In this document: in pieces, positions 1 through 9,701 of the stretch
Layout: every line of letters starts with the position of its first letter
Numbering within the stretch: position 1 is the stretch's first letter
DNA from: Ceratotherium simum simum
Lineage: Eukaryota > Chordata > Mammalia > Perissodactyla > Rhinocerotidae
Reading direction: 5' to 3'
Assembly (NCBI RefSeq): GCF_000283155.1
Contig: NW_004454156.1
Coordinates: 32,447,830-32,511,829 of the forward strand
DNA: 64,000 bases
The notes under the pieces: model-generated
The model's database searches: none
What the model was told of the DNA's origin: nothing
Seen by the model: only the letters and a program-made list of their open reading frames with translations
Translations under genes and position numbers: made by a program

Positions 1-290
1 CACTCTCAAGGCCTGAGACCCACAGCCACTTTGTCCTCAAGGGACACTCCATCTCCGAAGTTTACAGAAAGAGGTTGTCCGGCTCAATCAACTTCCAAGA
101 GCAAGTGCTGACCACACTTGATTAGAACCTAAAACTCAGGAGAGCTCCAGGGCAAAGAGGAAGCCGACACCATGCAGAAGCCAGGGCAGAGCCAGCCAGC
201 TGCCACCCCGCTCTTCCTTCTCTCCAGCTTACGGGTGAAGACACTGTCAGGGGCGTGTTTCCTCTGGGAGAGGCAGGAACGGTTCACGCT
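1..290. other. unique sequence, no gene seen
   Basis: No recognisable repeat, RNA gene or exon. Two short overlapping frames on opposite strands (about 66 and 75 codons) look like chance; the plus one runs into a MIR repeat. Confidence 0.5.
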
Positions 291-294
291 GGCG

Positions 295-490
295 CCAGAC
301 GGCCTGGCTTTGAATTCCACCTCTGCCACTTATCAGCTGTATGGTCTTGGACAACTTATTTCACATCTCCATGCCTCAGTTTCCTCAAAGGTAAAATGAA
401 GATGGCAACAACCAACTAGCTCCTAGGGTTGTTGTGAGAATTAAATGAGTTCATTTATGTCCAACATAAAGAACAAGTACTGGTGCACAC
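295..490 (+). repeat. MIR SINE fragment
   Basis: The stretch shows the MIR order: GGCTTTGAATTCCACCTCTG (tRNA-derived B-box region), CTGCCACTTATCAGCTGTATG (core), CTCAGTTTCCTC, a TAAAATG run and GGTTGTTGTGAGAATTAAATG. MIRs are ancient tRNA-derived SINEs once mobilised by L2. The 5' head is missing. Confidence 0.85.
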
Positions 491-521
491 AATCATTCTA
501 GAGGCCGGAGATTACGACACA

Positions 522-620
522 ATGATGATGGTGATGGTGATGATGGTGATGGTGACTGGTGATGGTGACTGGTGATGGTGACTGGTGATGGTGACGGTGG
601 TAGTGGTAATTGTAACAGTG
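522..620 (+). repeat. GATGGTGAT / 13-bp minisatellite
   Basis: Imperfect GATGGT repeats lead into three tandem copies of the 13-base unit GATGGTGACTGGT (548-560, 561-573, 574-586), a partial fourth, and then a degenerate GGTGGT run. The opposite strand reads as a poly-His frame, which is a product of the repeat and not a protein. Confidence 0.9.
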
Positions 621-1034
621 GTGGTGGTGACAATAATATTGCTCATGTGTTGGCAGAGACTCTGGGGGCACACAGAGCAAAGGAGTGACAAAAAATTTCA
701 CTAAGAGAAGAGTTTTGTGAAAATGCAGTATTCGTTCTTGCATTTGGGTGCACATGAGCACCACTCCTCTGCTTCTCCTCTCCTGTTCCTCCACTAACAC
801 ATCTGAAGATGGGGAGACAGGTCTGGAGAGCTGAAAGGATGCCAAGCGAGAGTGAGGAGAGAGCCACAGTGAGGGTGGGTGGGAAGCTCGGCAGCAGCTG
901 ACTCATTTTCCTTGCTGTCCCAGGACCTAATGCCTGCCCGAGGCCGCAGGTGGCCCCTGGGGCCCACAGGAGCACGTTCAGGGCTGACATTGGCCTCCTG
1001 GAATGAGCTGTTGGAAAAGTATATTTAAGTTTGT
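621..1034. other. unique sequence, no gene seen
   Basis: Repeat-free DNA. Two overlapping 115-codon minus-strand frames cross it. One runs through the minisatellite and neither shows a domain or coding-like composition. Confidence 0.45.
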
Positions 1035-1049
1035 AAAAAGGACCATTGA

Positions 1050-1285
1050 GGGGCCAGCCCAGTGGTGCAGCGGTTAAGTTCGCATGCTCAGCTTCAGCGG
1101 CCCGGAGTTCGCAGGTTCAGATCCCAGGCGTGGACCAACGCGTCACTTGTCAAGCCATACTGTGGCGGCGTCCCACATATAAAGTAGAGGAAGATGGGCA
1201 CGGATGTTAGCCCAATCTTCCTCAGCTAAAAGAGGAGGATTGGCAACAGATGTTAGCTCAGAGCTACTCTTCCTCACACACACAC
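1050..1285 (+). mobile_element. ERE-type tRNA-derived SINE
   Basis: Head GGGGCCAGCCCAGTGGTGCA, A-box-like GCGGTTAAG and B-box-like GGTTCAGATCC are those of an equine repetitive element, a SINE derived from tRNA-Ser and moved by L1 enzymes. The middle is the CCATACTGTGGCGGCGTCCC / ATAAAGTAGAGGAAGATGGGC class. The 3' module (GATGTTAGC..CTTCCTC) is present twice and the tail is CA-rich. Near-identical flanks (1035-1049 AAAAAGGACCATTGA and 1286-1299 AAAAAGATCATTGA) are the target-site duplication. Confidence 0.92.
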
Positions 1286-1299
1286 AAAAAGATCATTGA

Positions 1300-2430
1300 A
1301 CGAGAACTCACATGGTATGTCTGTCTCTCTCCTCTTAGTGGCTTCACACTCAGCCCTCCAGCCTTCACAGTCGAGCCCCAGAACCCTTTTACTCTCGGGC
1401 ACAGGTACAGCACTGGGGAAAAGTGGCATCTACAGGGCAGAGTACTCACAAAACACATGCACACATACCACACACATGCACACAGACACACGTGCACACA
1501 AACTTGGGCCCCGAAGAGGATAGCATTCAAGCCGCTTGGCTTGCACACACAGCCCCTCCCAACCCGGCCCAGGAGTAATCCCCGGACAACCACTTCACCT
1601 CTCCGGATCTCAGGCATCCGGGCACTGGTGGGAACAGATTTAAAAAAGCACCCCTTTCACACACCTCAAAAGTTTCTCACCTCCTGTTCCTGCAGCTCCC
1701 ACTGCCCAAAGGCCCTCACTCCTTTTTTTCATCTGGCTAACTCCAATTCAGTTTTCTGGATTCTGGAATCAAACACTGCCCCTGGAATCCTCTAGTCAGT
1801 GGCCTTTTTGTGGGGTCCCATAATACTGTGCTTTCCCTACCAGACACCGTGAGTCCCAGCACCTACCATAATGACCAGACTCGCTGAGGGCCCACACATC
1901 TGGAGCTCCCATAGAGCCCTGGCTTCAGAGGCACTGGGGGCACGCAGCCATCTTCCACCCTCATGAACGGATCAGATGTAAGTCTAGGCAGCAAAGCCCA
2001 AGCCCAATATACACCAAGAGCTCCCACCTAAGAGACCAGATAGATCAGTAACAGAATTGAGAGGGGCATGGGGGTCCAGAGGTCAAAGACACAATCAGAG
2101 GGACTATGACAAACTCAAGCCTTAACAGAAGTGTGGCTGGTGACCGAGAGAGCCAGGACCCAGAGCAGGAGCTCTAAGCATCCTGGAGCTGTGGCCTGGA
2201 CCCTCGGTGAAAGAACTCGGCAGAACAGAAGTCAGGAAGGGCAGTCAAGCTGAGGCAACCCCAGAGGGCTGGGGACAGGCTGGCCCCACCCAGAGGGTGT
2301 AAACTAGCTGGGCTGCAGCCCTAGACTTGCTCCCAGGGGTTTCCAGCTGCTGCCAGGCTCAGCACCCACTGACCTGTGGCCCAAGTCCACCAAGACTGAG
2401 TGTTCAGGAAGGATGGACACCCTCTTTGGG
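1300..2430. other. unique sequence with a CA-rich run
   Basis: A degenerate CACA/CATGCACA stretch lies at about 1450-1500. The 181-codon plus frame starting at 1250 begins inside the ERE and runs through this CA stretch, so I read it as chance. Nothing else is recognisable. Confidence 0.45.
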
Positions 2431-2434
2431 ACCA

Positions 2435-2625
2435 AGTACAGCTCAGCAGGTAAGAGCACAGAGCCTGCAGCAGACTCCCTGGGTTCAAATCCAGACTCCA
2501 GCACGTGCTGTGTGATCTCAGGGGAGTTTACTGAAACTCTAGATCAGGGGCCATGTGGAACTACGCCCGGCATACGGTAAGTGCTCAATGAGTGCTAACA
2601 GTTATTAGATCATTGTTGTTGGACT
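2435..2625 (+). repeat. MIR SINE, divergent
   Basis: CTGGGTTCAAATCCAGACTCC marks the tRNA-derived part, GTGCTGTGTGATCTCAGG the core and GTAAGTGCTCAATGAGTGCTAACAGTTATTA the L2-like 3' end. The middle is eroded. Confidence 0.8.
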
Positions 2626-2985
2626 GGGCCAGACAGGGCCTGGCAGGGACCATGGAGCGTCCGAGGCATGGCTCATGCCCTCAGGTGGGTACACGCAGGC
2701 TACACTGATTCAGCAAGCCTCAGAGCACACACGCATCTTCAACTGGCAAACACTTTCCAGAGAACTCCCCTATGTCCCACTGTGGTGGTGGGATGAGGTC
2801 TTCTCCAGAACCCCAAAAGCACCATGCTCGCCAGGGAGCTCAGAATGTATTAGACTGTAGAGTGGGTTGACTTTTATGTTGTTAATTATATTATCTCCTC
2901 AAATAGATTTTAAGCTCCTCAGTGACACCTAAACATCTGAATAGCACTTTCCCAATTACAAAGCATCATCAAATCAGTAACCCCG
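2626..2985. other. unique sequence, no gene seen
   Basis: No repeat family or coding signal recognised. An AT-rich segment sits at 2870-2960. Confidence 0.4.
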
Positions 2986-3385
2986 TGTTATGGGCTGAAT
3001 TGTTTTTTCCCTCCTCCCTCCCCTTGCAAACGCATATGTTGGATCCCTAACTCCCAGGACCTCAGAATGAGACTCTATTTGGAGACAGGGTCTTTAAAGA
3101 AGTAACTAAGGTTAAATGACATCACTAGGGTGGCCCAATATCACTGGTGTCCTTATAAGAAGAGAAGATAAAGACACAGACTCTACACACAGAGGGACGA
3201 CCACGTGAAAACACAGAGAGAACACAGCCATCTACAAGCCAAGGAAAGAGGCCTCAGGAGAACAACCCTGCAGATACCCTGATCTACTTCTACACCAACT
3301 CCAGAGCGGTGAGAAAATGAATTTCTGGTTTATAAGCCACCCAGTCTGTGGTCCTTCGTAATGGCAGCCCTAAGTAACTAATATA
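2986..3385 (+). mobile_element. solo MaLR/MLT1-like LTR
   Basis: It starts TGTTATGGGCTGAATTG and ends near CTAAGTAACTAATATA, with internal landmarks ATATGTTGGATCCCTAACTC, CTGGTGTCCTTATAAG and AAGCCACCCAGTCTGTGG. These are typical of mammalian ERVL-MaLR LTRs. Flanking CCCCG (2981-2985) and CTCCG (3386-3390) look like an aged 5-bp target duplication. No internal retroviral sequence is attached, so it is a solo LTR. The exact subfamily is not certain. Confidence 0.75.
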
Positions 3386-3399
3386 CTCCGTGAGGGCAG

Positions 3400-3545
3400 T
3401 CTTGACGTGAGATGATTGTCCTTTTACCACGAGAACACTGGAATTGCAGACTTGCCTGAGCCACTCAGCCACTTAGTGCCCTCAGCCACTTAGTGGTAAA
3501 GCTGGGTTCAAGAGAATGAAGCCTGGCTCCTTCCAACATTTCCTA
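3400..3545 (-). repeat. MIR fragment with 18-bp tandem duplication
   Basis: CACTTAGTGGTAAAGCTGGGTTCAAG is the reverse MIR core-to-B-box. CAGCCACTTAGTG occurs twice about 18 bases apart (near 3466 and 3484), a small local duplication. Confidence 0.55.
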
Positions 3546-3554
3546 AGGATTTGA

Positions 3555-3604
3555 CACTTACTCAAAAGTATTTATTGAGTATTTACTATGTGCTACAATC
3601 TTTC
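3555..3604 (-). repeat. L2 LINE 3' end, left part
   Basis: AAGTATTTATTGAGTATTTACTATGTGCTACA is the antisense 3' end of L2. The copy resumes at 3817 after an ERE insertion. Confidence 0.7.
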
Positions 3605-3816
3605 TTTTTGCTGAGGAAGATTCACCCTGAGCCAACATCTGTTGCCAATCTTCCTCTTCTTGCTTGAAGAAGAGTGCCCTGAGCTAACATCTGTTGCCAA
3701 TCTTCCTCTATTTCGTAGGTGGGTCACCACCACAGCATGGCTGCAGCTGAGTGGTATAGGAACTGAACCTTTGGCAGGGCATGCCAAACTTAACCACTAG
3801 GCCACGGGGCCGGCCC
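3605..3816 (-). mobile_element. ERE-type SINE inserted in L2
   Basis: Reading on the minus strand, the head GGGGCCGGCCCCGTGG lies at 3802-3817 and the two 3' modules (GCTGAGGAAGATTCACCCTGAGC and CCCTGAGCTAACATCTGTTGCC as seen on the plus strand) lie at 3610-3715. The flanks TGCTACAATCTT (3591-3602) and TGCTGCAATCTT (3819-3830) are the duplicated target, which is itself L2 sequence. The tRNA part is diverged, so this is an older copy. Confidence 0.88.
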
Positions 3817-3960
3817 CATGCTGCAATCTTTTTAAGGTGCTAAGGATACTGCAATGATCAAGAAGTCCCTTCTCCCATGGAGCTTATGATTAAGGGGGGG
3901 GGGGAATAAATGAGAACCATCATCAAATAAATATAAAATATCTACCTTTAGAAATAACTG
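3817..3960 (-). repeat. L2 LINE 3' end, right part
   Basis: GCTAAGGATACTGCAATGATCAAGAAG.. then CCCATGGAGCTTATGATTAAG continues the L2 antisense text that was cut at 3604. It contains an 11-base G run at 3894-3904. Confidence 0.65.
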
Positions 3961-4905
3961 GAGAGTGTTGGGAATATGAGCGATTTTTTTTTCCCATTCT
4001 GGTCTATAGTTTTTACTATAAACATTTAAGCCAAACAAAGTTTTCTTCTAAAAAAGCTAAACCATAAAGTGAATATTCAAAGAAAACGGGCTGGAGAAAA
4101 GAGAGCATGGTTCATTCATTTCACTCTTCTTTAAGTAAATGAAAGAATCAGGCAGGAGCAAGCCACAAGCCCTGCACAGAAGTTTCCATCATGTTAATAT
4201 GCCTCAGCAACACAGCTACAGCTCTAGAAATGATATAGTTAACATTTCCTACGCCGCGGGAGAATTTTTCCCTCTAAAGTTTGAGGCCGAAGCTATTTCA
4301 ATGAATAACCATGCTCAGGGAAATGGATTTTGTTTTTCTTCACCCAGATGAGAACTCACATAATGGCTCGCACTCTCCGCCAGGGAAAATTCTTGCAAAA
4401 CTGGAAGGAGCTGAATTGCACTTTATAGCTGGCGCTTATGCGCGAATTATTATTACGTGTTTATAAGAGTTTTATGTTGGCACAGTATGTCACTGCTAGA
4501 GAAGCATTTACACAATACATGGCATCTTTAAGTGTTTTTCATTTAAAATTCTGCACTCTGGGGTCTATAATGGCAGGCAAGTCCATGCAAACCCCTGATG
4601 ATTGTCAACGCCCGGGACGGCTCGGACCCGTCCCAGCAGGGATTAACTGCAATGCCTCCTGCAAGAGGCTGCAAGGACTTCTTATTTCTACAACCCTCCA
4701 CAAGTGTGAGGTCCTGTCACAATCACATTAATTAATGCACCGGATGGCATTCAAGACAGAGCCAGAAATTCAATAGCATTCCCCAGGCTCGTGCATCTGA
4801 GCCGCCTCACAGAGGCAGGTGAGCAATGACATTTGAGAACCTGGCAATAAATACGAGCACCCGTTAATTCATGCTAAGAACATGCTGGCACTAACTGCAG
4901 CCTGA
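3960..4905. other. repeat-poor block, candidate conserved noncoding element
   Basis: About 900 bases with no recognisable transposon, which is unusual here. The block carries several AT-rich homeodomain-like cores (TTAATTAATG near 4730, GTTAATTCATG near 4864), isolated CpGs (ACGCCGCGGG near 4250, GCGCGAATT near 4440) and a GC-rich hairpin. The two frames (70 and 97 codons) show no domain. A regulatory role is inference only. Confidence 0.4.
4614..4634. other. GC-rich inverted repeat
   Basis: GGGACGG (4614-4620) pairs with CCGTCCC (4628-4634) around the 7-base spacer CTCGGAC. It lies in the middle of the repeat-poor block and is followed by CAGCAGGGATTAACTG. It could be a paired factor-binding site or a chance palindrome. 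Confidence 0.6.
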
Positions 4906-4909
4906 CTAC

Positions 4910-5135
4910 GTTGAGGGTCAGTACAACTAAGAGCTAAGTTGGAATCCAGGTTCTGCAGCCCACCTGGCATGGATAAATCTCTCCCACTTAAGGTTTGTTC
5001 TATTAACTTTAAAATAGAGGAAATTATAATAGCCACAGCACATGATTATACGGATGCTGAATGAAATCATGCATGTAAGCTCTTGGCCCAGACCTCACAC
5101 ATACTAGACACTCAAGTTATGCTATTTAGGTGAGC
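4910..5135 (+). repeat. MIR SINE, strongly diverged
   Basis: Landmarks are GTTGGAATCCAGGTTCTGC, ATAAATCTCTCCCACTTAAGG, TTAAAATAGAGGAAATTATAATAG and TGAATGAAATCATGCATGTAA, ending ACTAGACACTCAAGTTATGC. Confidence 0.65.
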
Positions 5136-5474
5136 AAGGTCACTGCTCATTGGAGAAAAAGATCTGGATAAGGCCAGCAGTCAGGAATCATTCCATTCCT
5201 TCTCCTTCCCACTGTGTTAGCCCTGGTCCAGCCTGACTCTGCAAGACCAGGAACAGGGTTCTGGACCCATAGGAGAGATTCAGTCAAGTCCTTCAATTTG
5301 CATGCAAAACCGTGTGTGTGCATACATGTGTACCAACGAGCACTTGTGGGGAAAAGGTCACATTTTAACAGCCTCTCAAAGGGATCCACAGCCAGGAAAG
5401 GTTGACAATGACCAGTGTGGAGTCCTGCTCGATCCTCTTGTTCAGTCTGCTTCCTGCAGGCTGGAGAGAGGTGG
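5136..5474. other. unique sequence, no gene seen
   Basis: Overlapping short frames exist on both strands here (the longest is 120 codons, minus strand) but none has a domain, signal peptide or splice-bounded structure I can defend. Confidence 0.4.
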
Positions 5475-5690
5475 CAGTGTGATGGAAGGAAAGACAATGG
5501 ATGGCTCAAAATTTCAAATCTTGGCTCTGTGCCCTACTTGCTAGATGAACTTGGCAGAGCTCTCTACCCCTCCAAGCATGGTGCCTCCCCAGCAACACAG
5601 GGTCAAGGCCACCTCCTCGCAGGACTGTTGGGAGGGTTAAATACAATAACAAACATCTGGCATGCAGTGGTGCCAACTAAGTGTTAGCCT
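5475..5690 (+). repeat. MIR SINE, diverged
   Basis: ATTTCAAATCTTGGCTCTGTGCCCTACTTGCTAGATGAAC matches the MIR B-box to core region. GGACTGTTGGGAGGGTTAAAT and CATCTGGCATGCAGTGGTGCC follow in the correct order. Confidence 0.75.
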
Positions 5691-5935
5691 CCCCATTCAC
5701 AGTCCCTGCTGGAAAACCAGAAGGTTCCCCCTGGCCAACAGCACTAAGTACAAACCTTGTCTTATCTTTCAGTCCACCTGCTGTTTCGTGCACACCACGA
5801 AACCGTGCCACCTCCGCTATTCCCGCCCCAGGCCAGGATGGATCTGACCGGTCTACACCTATCTACAATTCCACGTTCCCTCTATCGCCACCAAGTTCCA
5901 CCCCATGCCTAGCTCCACAGCGAGGTGTGGCAGCA
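5691..5935. other. unique C-rich sequence
   Basis: A C-rich stretch (CCGCTATTCCCGCCCCAGGCC near 5815) without a recognised repeat. The 110-codon plus frame across it continues into the next MIR and is taken as chance. Confidence 0.4.
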
Positions 5936-5936
5936 C

Positions 5937-6165
5937 AGGGTAGTGAAGAGTATAAGCTTCAGAATCAAGCCACCTGGGTTCAAACCTCAGCTCTCCCACT
6001 TCAGAGCTGGTGACTCGAGACCAATAACTTAACCTCTCTGTGACTCAGGTTCTCGATGTGTAAAATGGGGACGATCATATTATCTACCTCAATGGAAAAA
6101 AGTGAGTTAATCAAGAGTGAGGACAGGCCTGGCACGTGTTAAGGACTGGCCGTGATTAGGATCTG
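5937..6165 (+). repeat. MIR SINE, nearly full length
   Basis: GGTAGTGAAGAGTATAAGCT head, CACCTGGGTTCAAACCTCAG B-box region, TAACTTAACCTCTCTGTGAC core and GTAAAATGGGGACGATCATA all appear in order. The 3' end shows GGACAGGCCTGGCACGTGTTA. Confidence 0.9.
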
Positions 6166-6395
6166 ATTGCAAAAAACAGAGACTTATTGAGGCCAGCTCA
6201 TATAATGGCAGTTTACCATGAAGACTTTTAGGACAAAAAGGGACATGGGCCCTCCCATGAACCCCAGAACAGCAACTGTGGTCCAACCAAGCAATATAGA
6301 GCCGGCAGCTAGATCCCAGGCAGCACAAGAGACCTCAGCTGGGAGGGTGTGGGCTCTGCCATGAGCTGATTCAGCTGCTCCGTGTATCTATAAGA
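6166..6395. other. unique sequence, no gene seen
   Basis: No repeat or coding signal recognised. Confidence 0.4.
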
Positions 6396-6399
6396 TCTG

Positions 6400-6820
6400 G
6401 CCTTGTCTTCTCCAGCCTCGCATCCCTCCACTACATCTCAGCCACAGTGCCTTTTCTCTGTCCTTTGAACAAGCCAAGTCTACTCGCACCTCGGGACCTT
6501 TGCACTTGCTGTTCCCTTGGCCTAGAATTCTCTACTGTACTGTCTTTGCATTGTAGCTTTATCACAGCCTTCAGCAGTCCCCTCCTTGAGAGGCCTTCCC
6601 TAACCACCTAACTCTTCCCTTCCGCCACCAACTCTCTAGACCACCAATCTGGATTATCTCCTTCAAAGCACTAATCGTTTAAAAAAAATTTTTTTTTCTA
6701 TATTTTCTTACCCTGGAATATAACATTCAAGAAGGCAGAGACTTTGTTTCCTCATGTCCCTAGAAGAGTGTCTCATCCACAGGAGAAACATCATAACTAT
6801 TTGCCACATGAATGAATTCC
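6400..6820 (+). repeat. L2 LINE 3' region
   Basis: CGGGACCTTTGCACTTGCTGTTCCCTTGGCCTAGAATTCTC is the well-known end of the L2 reading frame. GAGAGGCCTTCCCTAACCACC and GGCAGAGACTTTGTTTCCTC of the 3' untranslated part follow. A T/A-rich tract at 6680-6698 interrupts it. The ORF is broken. Confidence 0.9.
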
Positions 6821-7630
6821 TCTCTCTGCTTCTTTTCCTGCTACTAAGTGGCTGGTTCTCTCCATATTTCTAGTCAAGATTCTCAAAAGAAGCACATCAC
6901 TAATCACCATTCTCACATCAGGATACAGGTTCTGATGCTAGCCCACTACAAAGGATGCTGCCCAGACTCTGGAATGCCCAGTGTGTCAGCTGCCCACCCT
7001 TAAGCCAATGAGCAAGTTTCCTAGGACAGCCCCATCAACAAGAGCGAAGCCATTTCCACTAGCAGGTATTGGGGATGTGGCAGATCCCATGACAGTCATG
7101 CCAAAGGCACAGAGTCTTTGTAAGATCCTGTATTCCATATATTAAGTCCTGTTTCCCCAACCACATCATGAATTTCTTAACGACAAACACTTGCATACCT
7201 GTCCATAACACCTTCCAGAAAGGCTAATTCAAACGGAGGACCAAGACCAACCGGACTGTGAAAGGCAAGACCAGAGAGTAAGAACAAAGAGGAAAAGACA
7301 GCAGCGTAGGTGAAAAGCATCTGTAAACTGTAAAAACATCTGTGAGAGCCAGTTACGTGGATGACTAGGAACACCCGAGTCTCCCAGCATCTTCAGGAGG
7401 CACGGAGGAGCTGACCCAGGTGAGAGTGTCTGTGTCAAAGAGCCACAGGTAGGATCAAAACCTCTGGCCAGAGTGGTCTCCAAAAGAGGGTCTCAGGTGT
7501 GCTGAGGTACTGCTCCCTTCGCCCTGGGCCAGCAGGGCATCTGCCACTTACCCCAGCGTGCTGGTCAAACGATACCATTTCCACAAAGCTTCGGGGTGAG
7601 AAGAGTCAGGAAGCTCTAATTTAGGACAAG
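6821..7630. other. unique sequence, no gene seen
   Basis: About 800 bases with no family I recognise. Two minus frames (65 and 84 codons) overlap at 7177-7483 and have no domain. Confidence 0.4.
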
Positions 7631-7940
7631 CATCAGCAGACTTTTTTACGTAAAAGGTCAGATAGCAAATATTTTAGGCTTTTGGGCCATATGGTCTCTG
7701 CTGCAACCACTCACTTCTGCCATTGTAGTGGAAAGCCGCCACAGACAACAGTAAATGAATAGGTGTGGTTGTGTGCCAACAAAACTTGATTTATGGACAT
7801 TGATATTTAATTTCATAAAATGTTCACATCATAGAATAGTATTCATTTTTGGGGGGCCACTGAACAACGTAAAAGCCATTCTTAGCTCATGGGCTATACA
7901 AAAACTGGAGGTGGCCCACCCACCTCTGATCCCTGCTCTA
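7631..7940 (+). mobile_element. hAT-type DNA transposon remnant
   Basis: The text CATCAGCAGACTTTTTTACG, AAATATTTTAGGCTTTTGGGCCATATGGTCTCTG, and the end GGTGGCCCACCCACCTCTGATCCCTGCTC follows the common mammalian Charlie-type non-autonomous element. Its internal AT-rich part is scrambled near 7790-7860. Confidence 0.7.
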
Positions 7941-8834
7941 GACCATTCCACGTGACTATCTTGCATGACACGGTCTGAACATCAAGGTCCTCCAACATTG
8001 TACGTTGGGACTAAAGCTGCTGGAATCTCCTCTACTCAATCTTCAGTGACTCATAGAACCACTAGGATCTCAAATCATGTTTGTTAAAAATTGTCCTTTG
8101 GCCTCTGATGAAACAACTTTGGTGACAGATCTAACAGCATTCTGCAACAGCCCATCCCACGGGGGGACAGCTCCAGCTGTGCTGCTGTCCCCAGAACTTT
8201 GCTGACAGTTCTGCCCAAGGGAGCTCTCCATCTCCCTGGTCCTCTCCCCAGAGCTCCTGGGTCTCCCCAACGGGGTGTCTGCAGAATCTATCCAGTCCAT
8301 CTTTACCGTGACAGCTCTCTACATTCTTATTTGTGTCAGGGGAAGAGAAACGAAAGGAATGGACTACTTCCACGACAGAAAAATCTATCCTCAGAGAGGG
8401 AGCAAACACGGAATTTTTGGTGCAAAAGCCTACTTTTACCTAAACATCAGTCTCATAAATAGCCTAGTCTATAGACCAACCAGGAAGTCAAGAAATGACT
8501 TAGGAGAGGAAAAAGATGTTTCCTTCATACCTGGCAAAGGTCCTCATTATAATTTGTTGAACGAAAGAATAAACAATCGAACAAATAAATTATTTTAGCA
8601 TGCCTTAACAGAGAACATTCTCATCATTCTACCAAAACTTGTTCAGACCACAAAAACAAAACATCACAAAGCAAAACAATAAGATTTAGTAGCCTAAAGA
8701 ATTAAAAGATGAATGCTATAGGGACCAACTGATTCCTTAATAAGATTCTTGATTTCCCTACAGCCAGACTGACTGCTTTAAAATATCTCATTTACATAAA
8801 TAAAAAAATAAGAAAAGTGATTACTGACTACCGG
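7941..8834. other. unique sequence, no gene seen
   Basis: Nearly 900 bases without a clear repeat. The plus-strand frames at 8199-8462 and 8275-8598 (87 and 107 codons) overlap each other in different frames and a minus frame of 92 codons, a pattern expected from stop-poor noncoding DNA. Confidence 0.4.
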
Positions 8835-9000
8835 TAGGTGGGAGGCACCTTCACATGAATCTCCTCATGTAATCATCACGACACACCCACTCTAGGGAAC
8901 CAGGATCCTTCCTTATTTCCCAGGGAGGAAATACGGGGTTCTGGGTTTCAAGCCCAGATCCACCCAACCTTAAAGCGTATGCACTTTCTGCTGCATATGA
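8835..9000 (-). repeat. MIR SINE, antisense
   Basis: ATGAATCTCCTCATGTAATCATCACGACA, then TTATTTCCCAGGGAGGAAATACG and GGGTTTCAAGCCCAGATCCACC are the reversed MIR order (3' end, core, B-box). Confidence 0.75.
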
Positions 9001-9328
9001 CATAAAACTCTGCTCGTTCCAGTCTCTTACGGATTCTGAAATCATTAGAAAATGATCTACAGGCTAGACCACTAGAGAACATGCCTCTAAAATGCCCCCG
9101 AAATGCAGAAGGTAACAGATGATACAAACCAACAGAGAAAAATGTATGTGGGAAACACCCATCCATACTGACAAGGTTTGGGATTCTATCTTGCTTCATG
9201 TTTAATAGGAAATTATTCAATTTAATGATATCACATGCAAAACAGCTAGCACAGCACCAAATAGGCACCCCCGAAGTGGACTGCCCCTACTTAAAAATCT
9301 AGGAACATTAATAGAGGCCACATGCACT
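9001..9328. other. unique sequence, no gene seen
   Basis: No repeat family or exon recognised before the next ERE target site. Confidence 0.4.
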
Positions 9329-9343
9329 AAAAAAAGGATCTAG

Positions 9344-9686
9344 GGGCCGGCCCCGTGGTTTAGCGGTTAAGTGCGTGCGCTCTGCTGCTGGTGGCCCGGG
9401 TTTGGATCCCGGGCGTGCACCGACGCACCGCTTCTCCAGCCATGCTGAGGCCGCGTCCCACGTACAGCAACTAGAAGGATGTGCAACTACGACATACAAC
9501 TATCTACTGGGGCTTTGGGGAAAAAAAGGAGGAAAGAAAAAAAGGAGGAGGATTAGCAATAGATGTTAGCTCAGAGCCTGTCTTCCTCAGCAAAAAGAGG
9601 AGGATTAGCACGGATGTTAGCTCAGGGCTGATCTTCCTCACAAAATAAAATAAAATAAAATAAAATAAAATAAAATAAAATAAAAT
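9344..9686 (+). mobile_element. young ERE-type SINE, full length
   Basis: Head GGGCCGGCCCCGTGGTTTAG, A-box-like TTAGCGGTTAAGTGC and B-box-like GTTTGGATCCCGG are intact. The middle is the second ERE class (CAGCAACTAGAAGGATGTGC .. CTATCTACTGGGGCTTTGGGG). Two 3' modules follow. The tail is (AAAAT)n. The flanks AAAAAAAGGATCTAG at 9329-9343 and 9687-9701 are identical over 15 bases and the 5' site reads CT/AAAAAA, a standard L1-endonuclease target. The perfect duplication implies a fairly recent insertion. Confidence 0.96.
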
Positions 9687-9690
9687 AAAA
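9642..9690 (+). repeat. (AAAAT)n microsatellite in SINE tail
   Basis: Nine near-perfect AAAAT pentamers at the 3' end of the ERE, running into the A-rich target duplication. Arrays like this are usually length-variable. Confidence 0.95.
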
Positions 9691-9701
9691 AAAGGATCTA
9701 G

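Noticed and set aside
498..845. Histidine-rich minus-strand protein
   Set aside because: The His run is the reverse reading of the GATGGT minisatellite.
1065..1130. tRNA-Ser-like gene
   Set aside because: A and B boxes are those of an ERE SINE head; the same holds at 9358, 25550 and 40235. None folds as an intact tRNA gene in the context seen.
1250..1795. 181-codon plus-strand frame
   Set aside because: It begins in the ERE 3' module and runs through a CA-rich stretch; no domain or good start context.
3894..3904. G runs (also 38325-38334) as G-quadruplex elements
   Set aside because: Single homopolymer runs, not four spaced G tracts; more likely slippage products or sequencing-sensitive sites.
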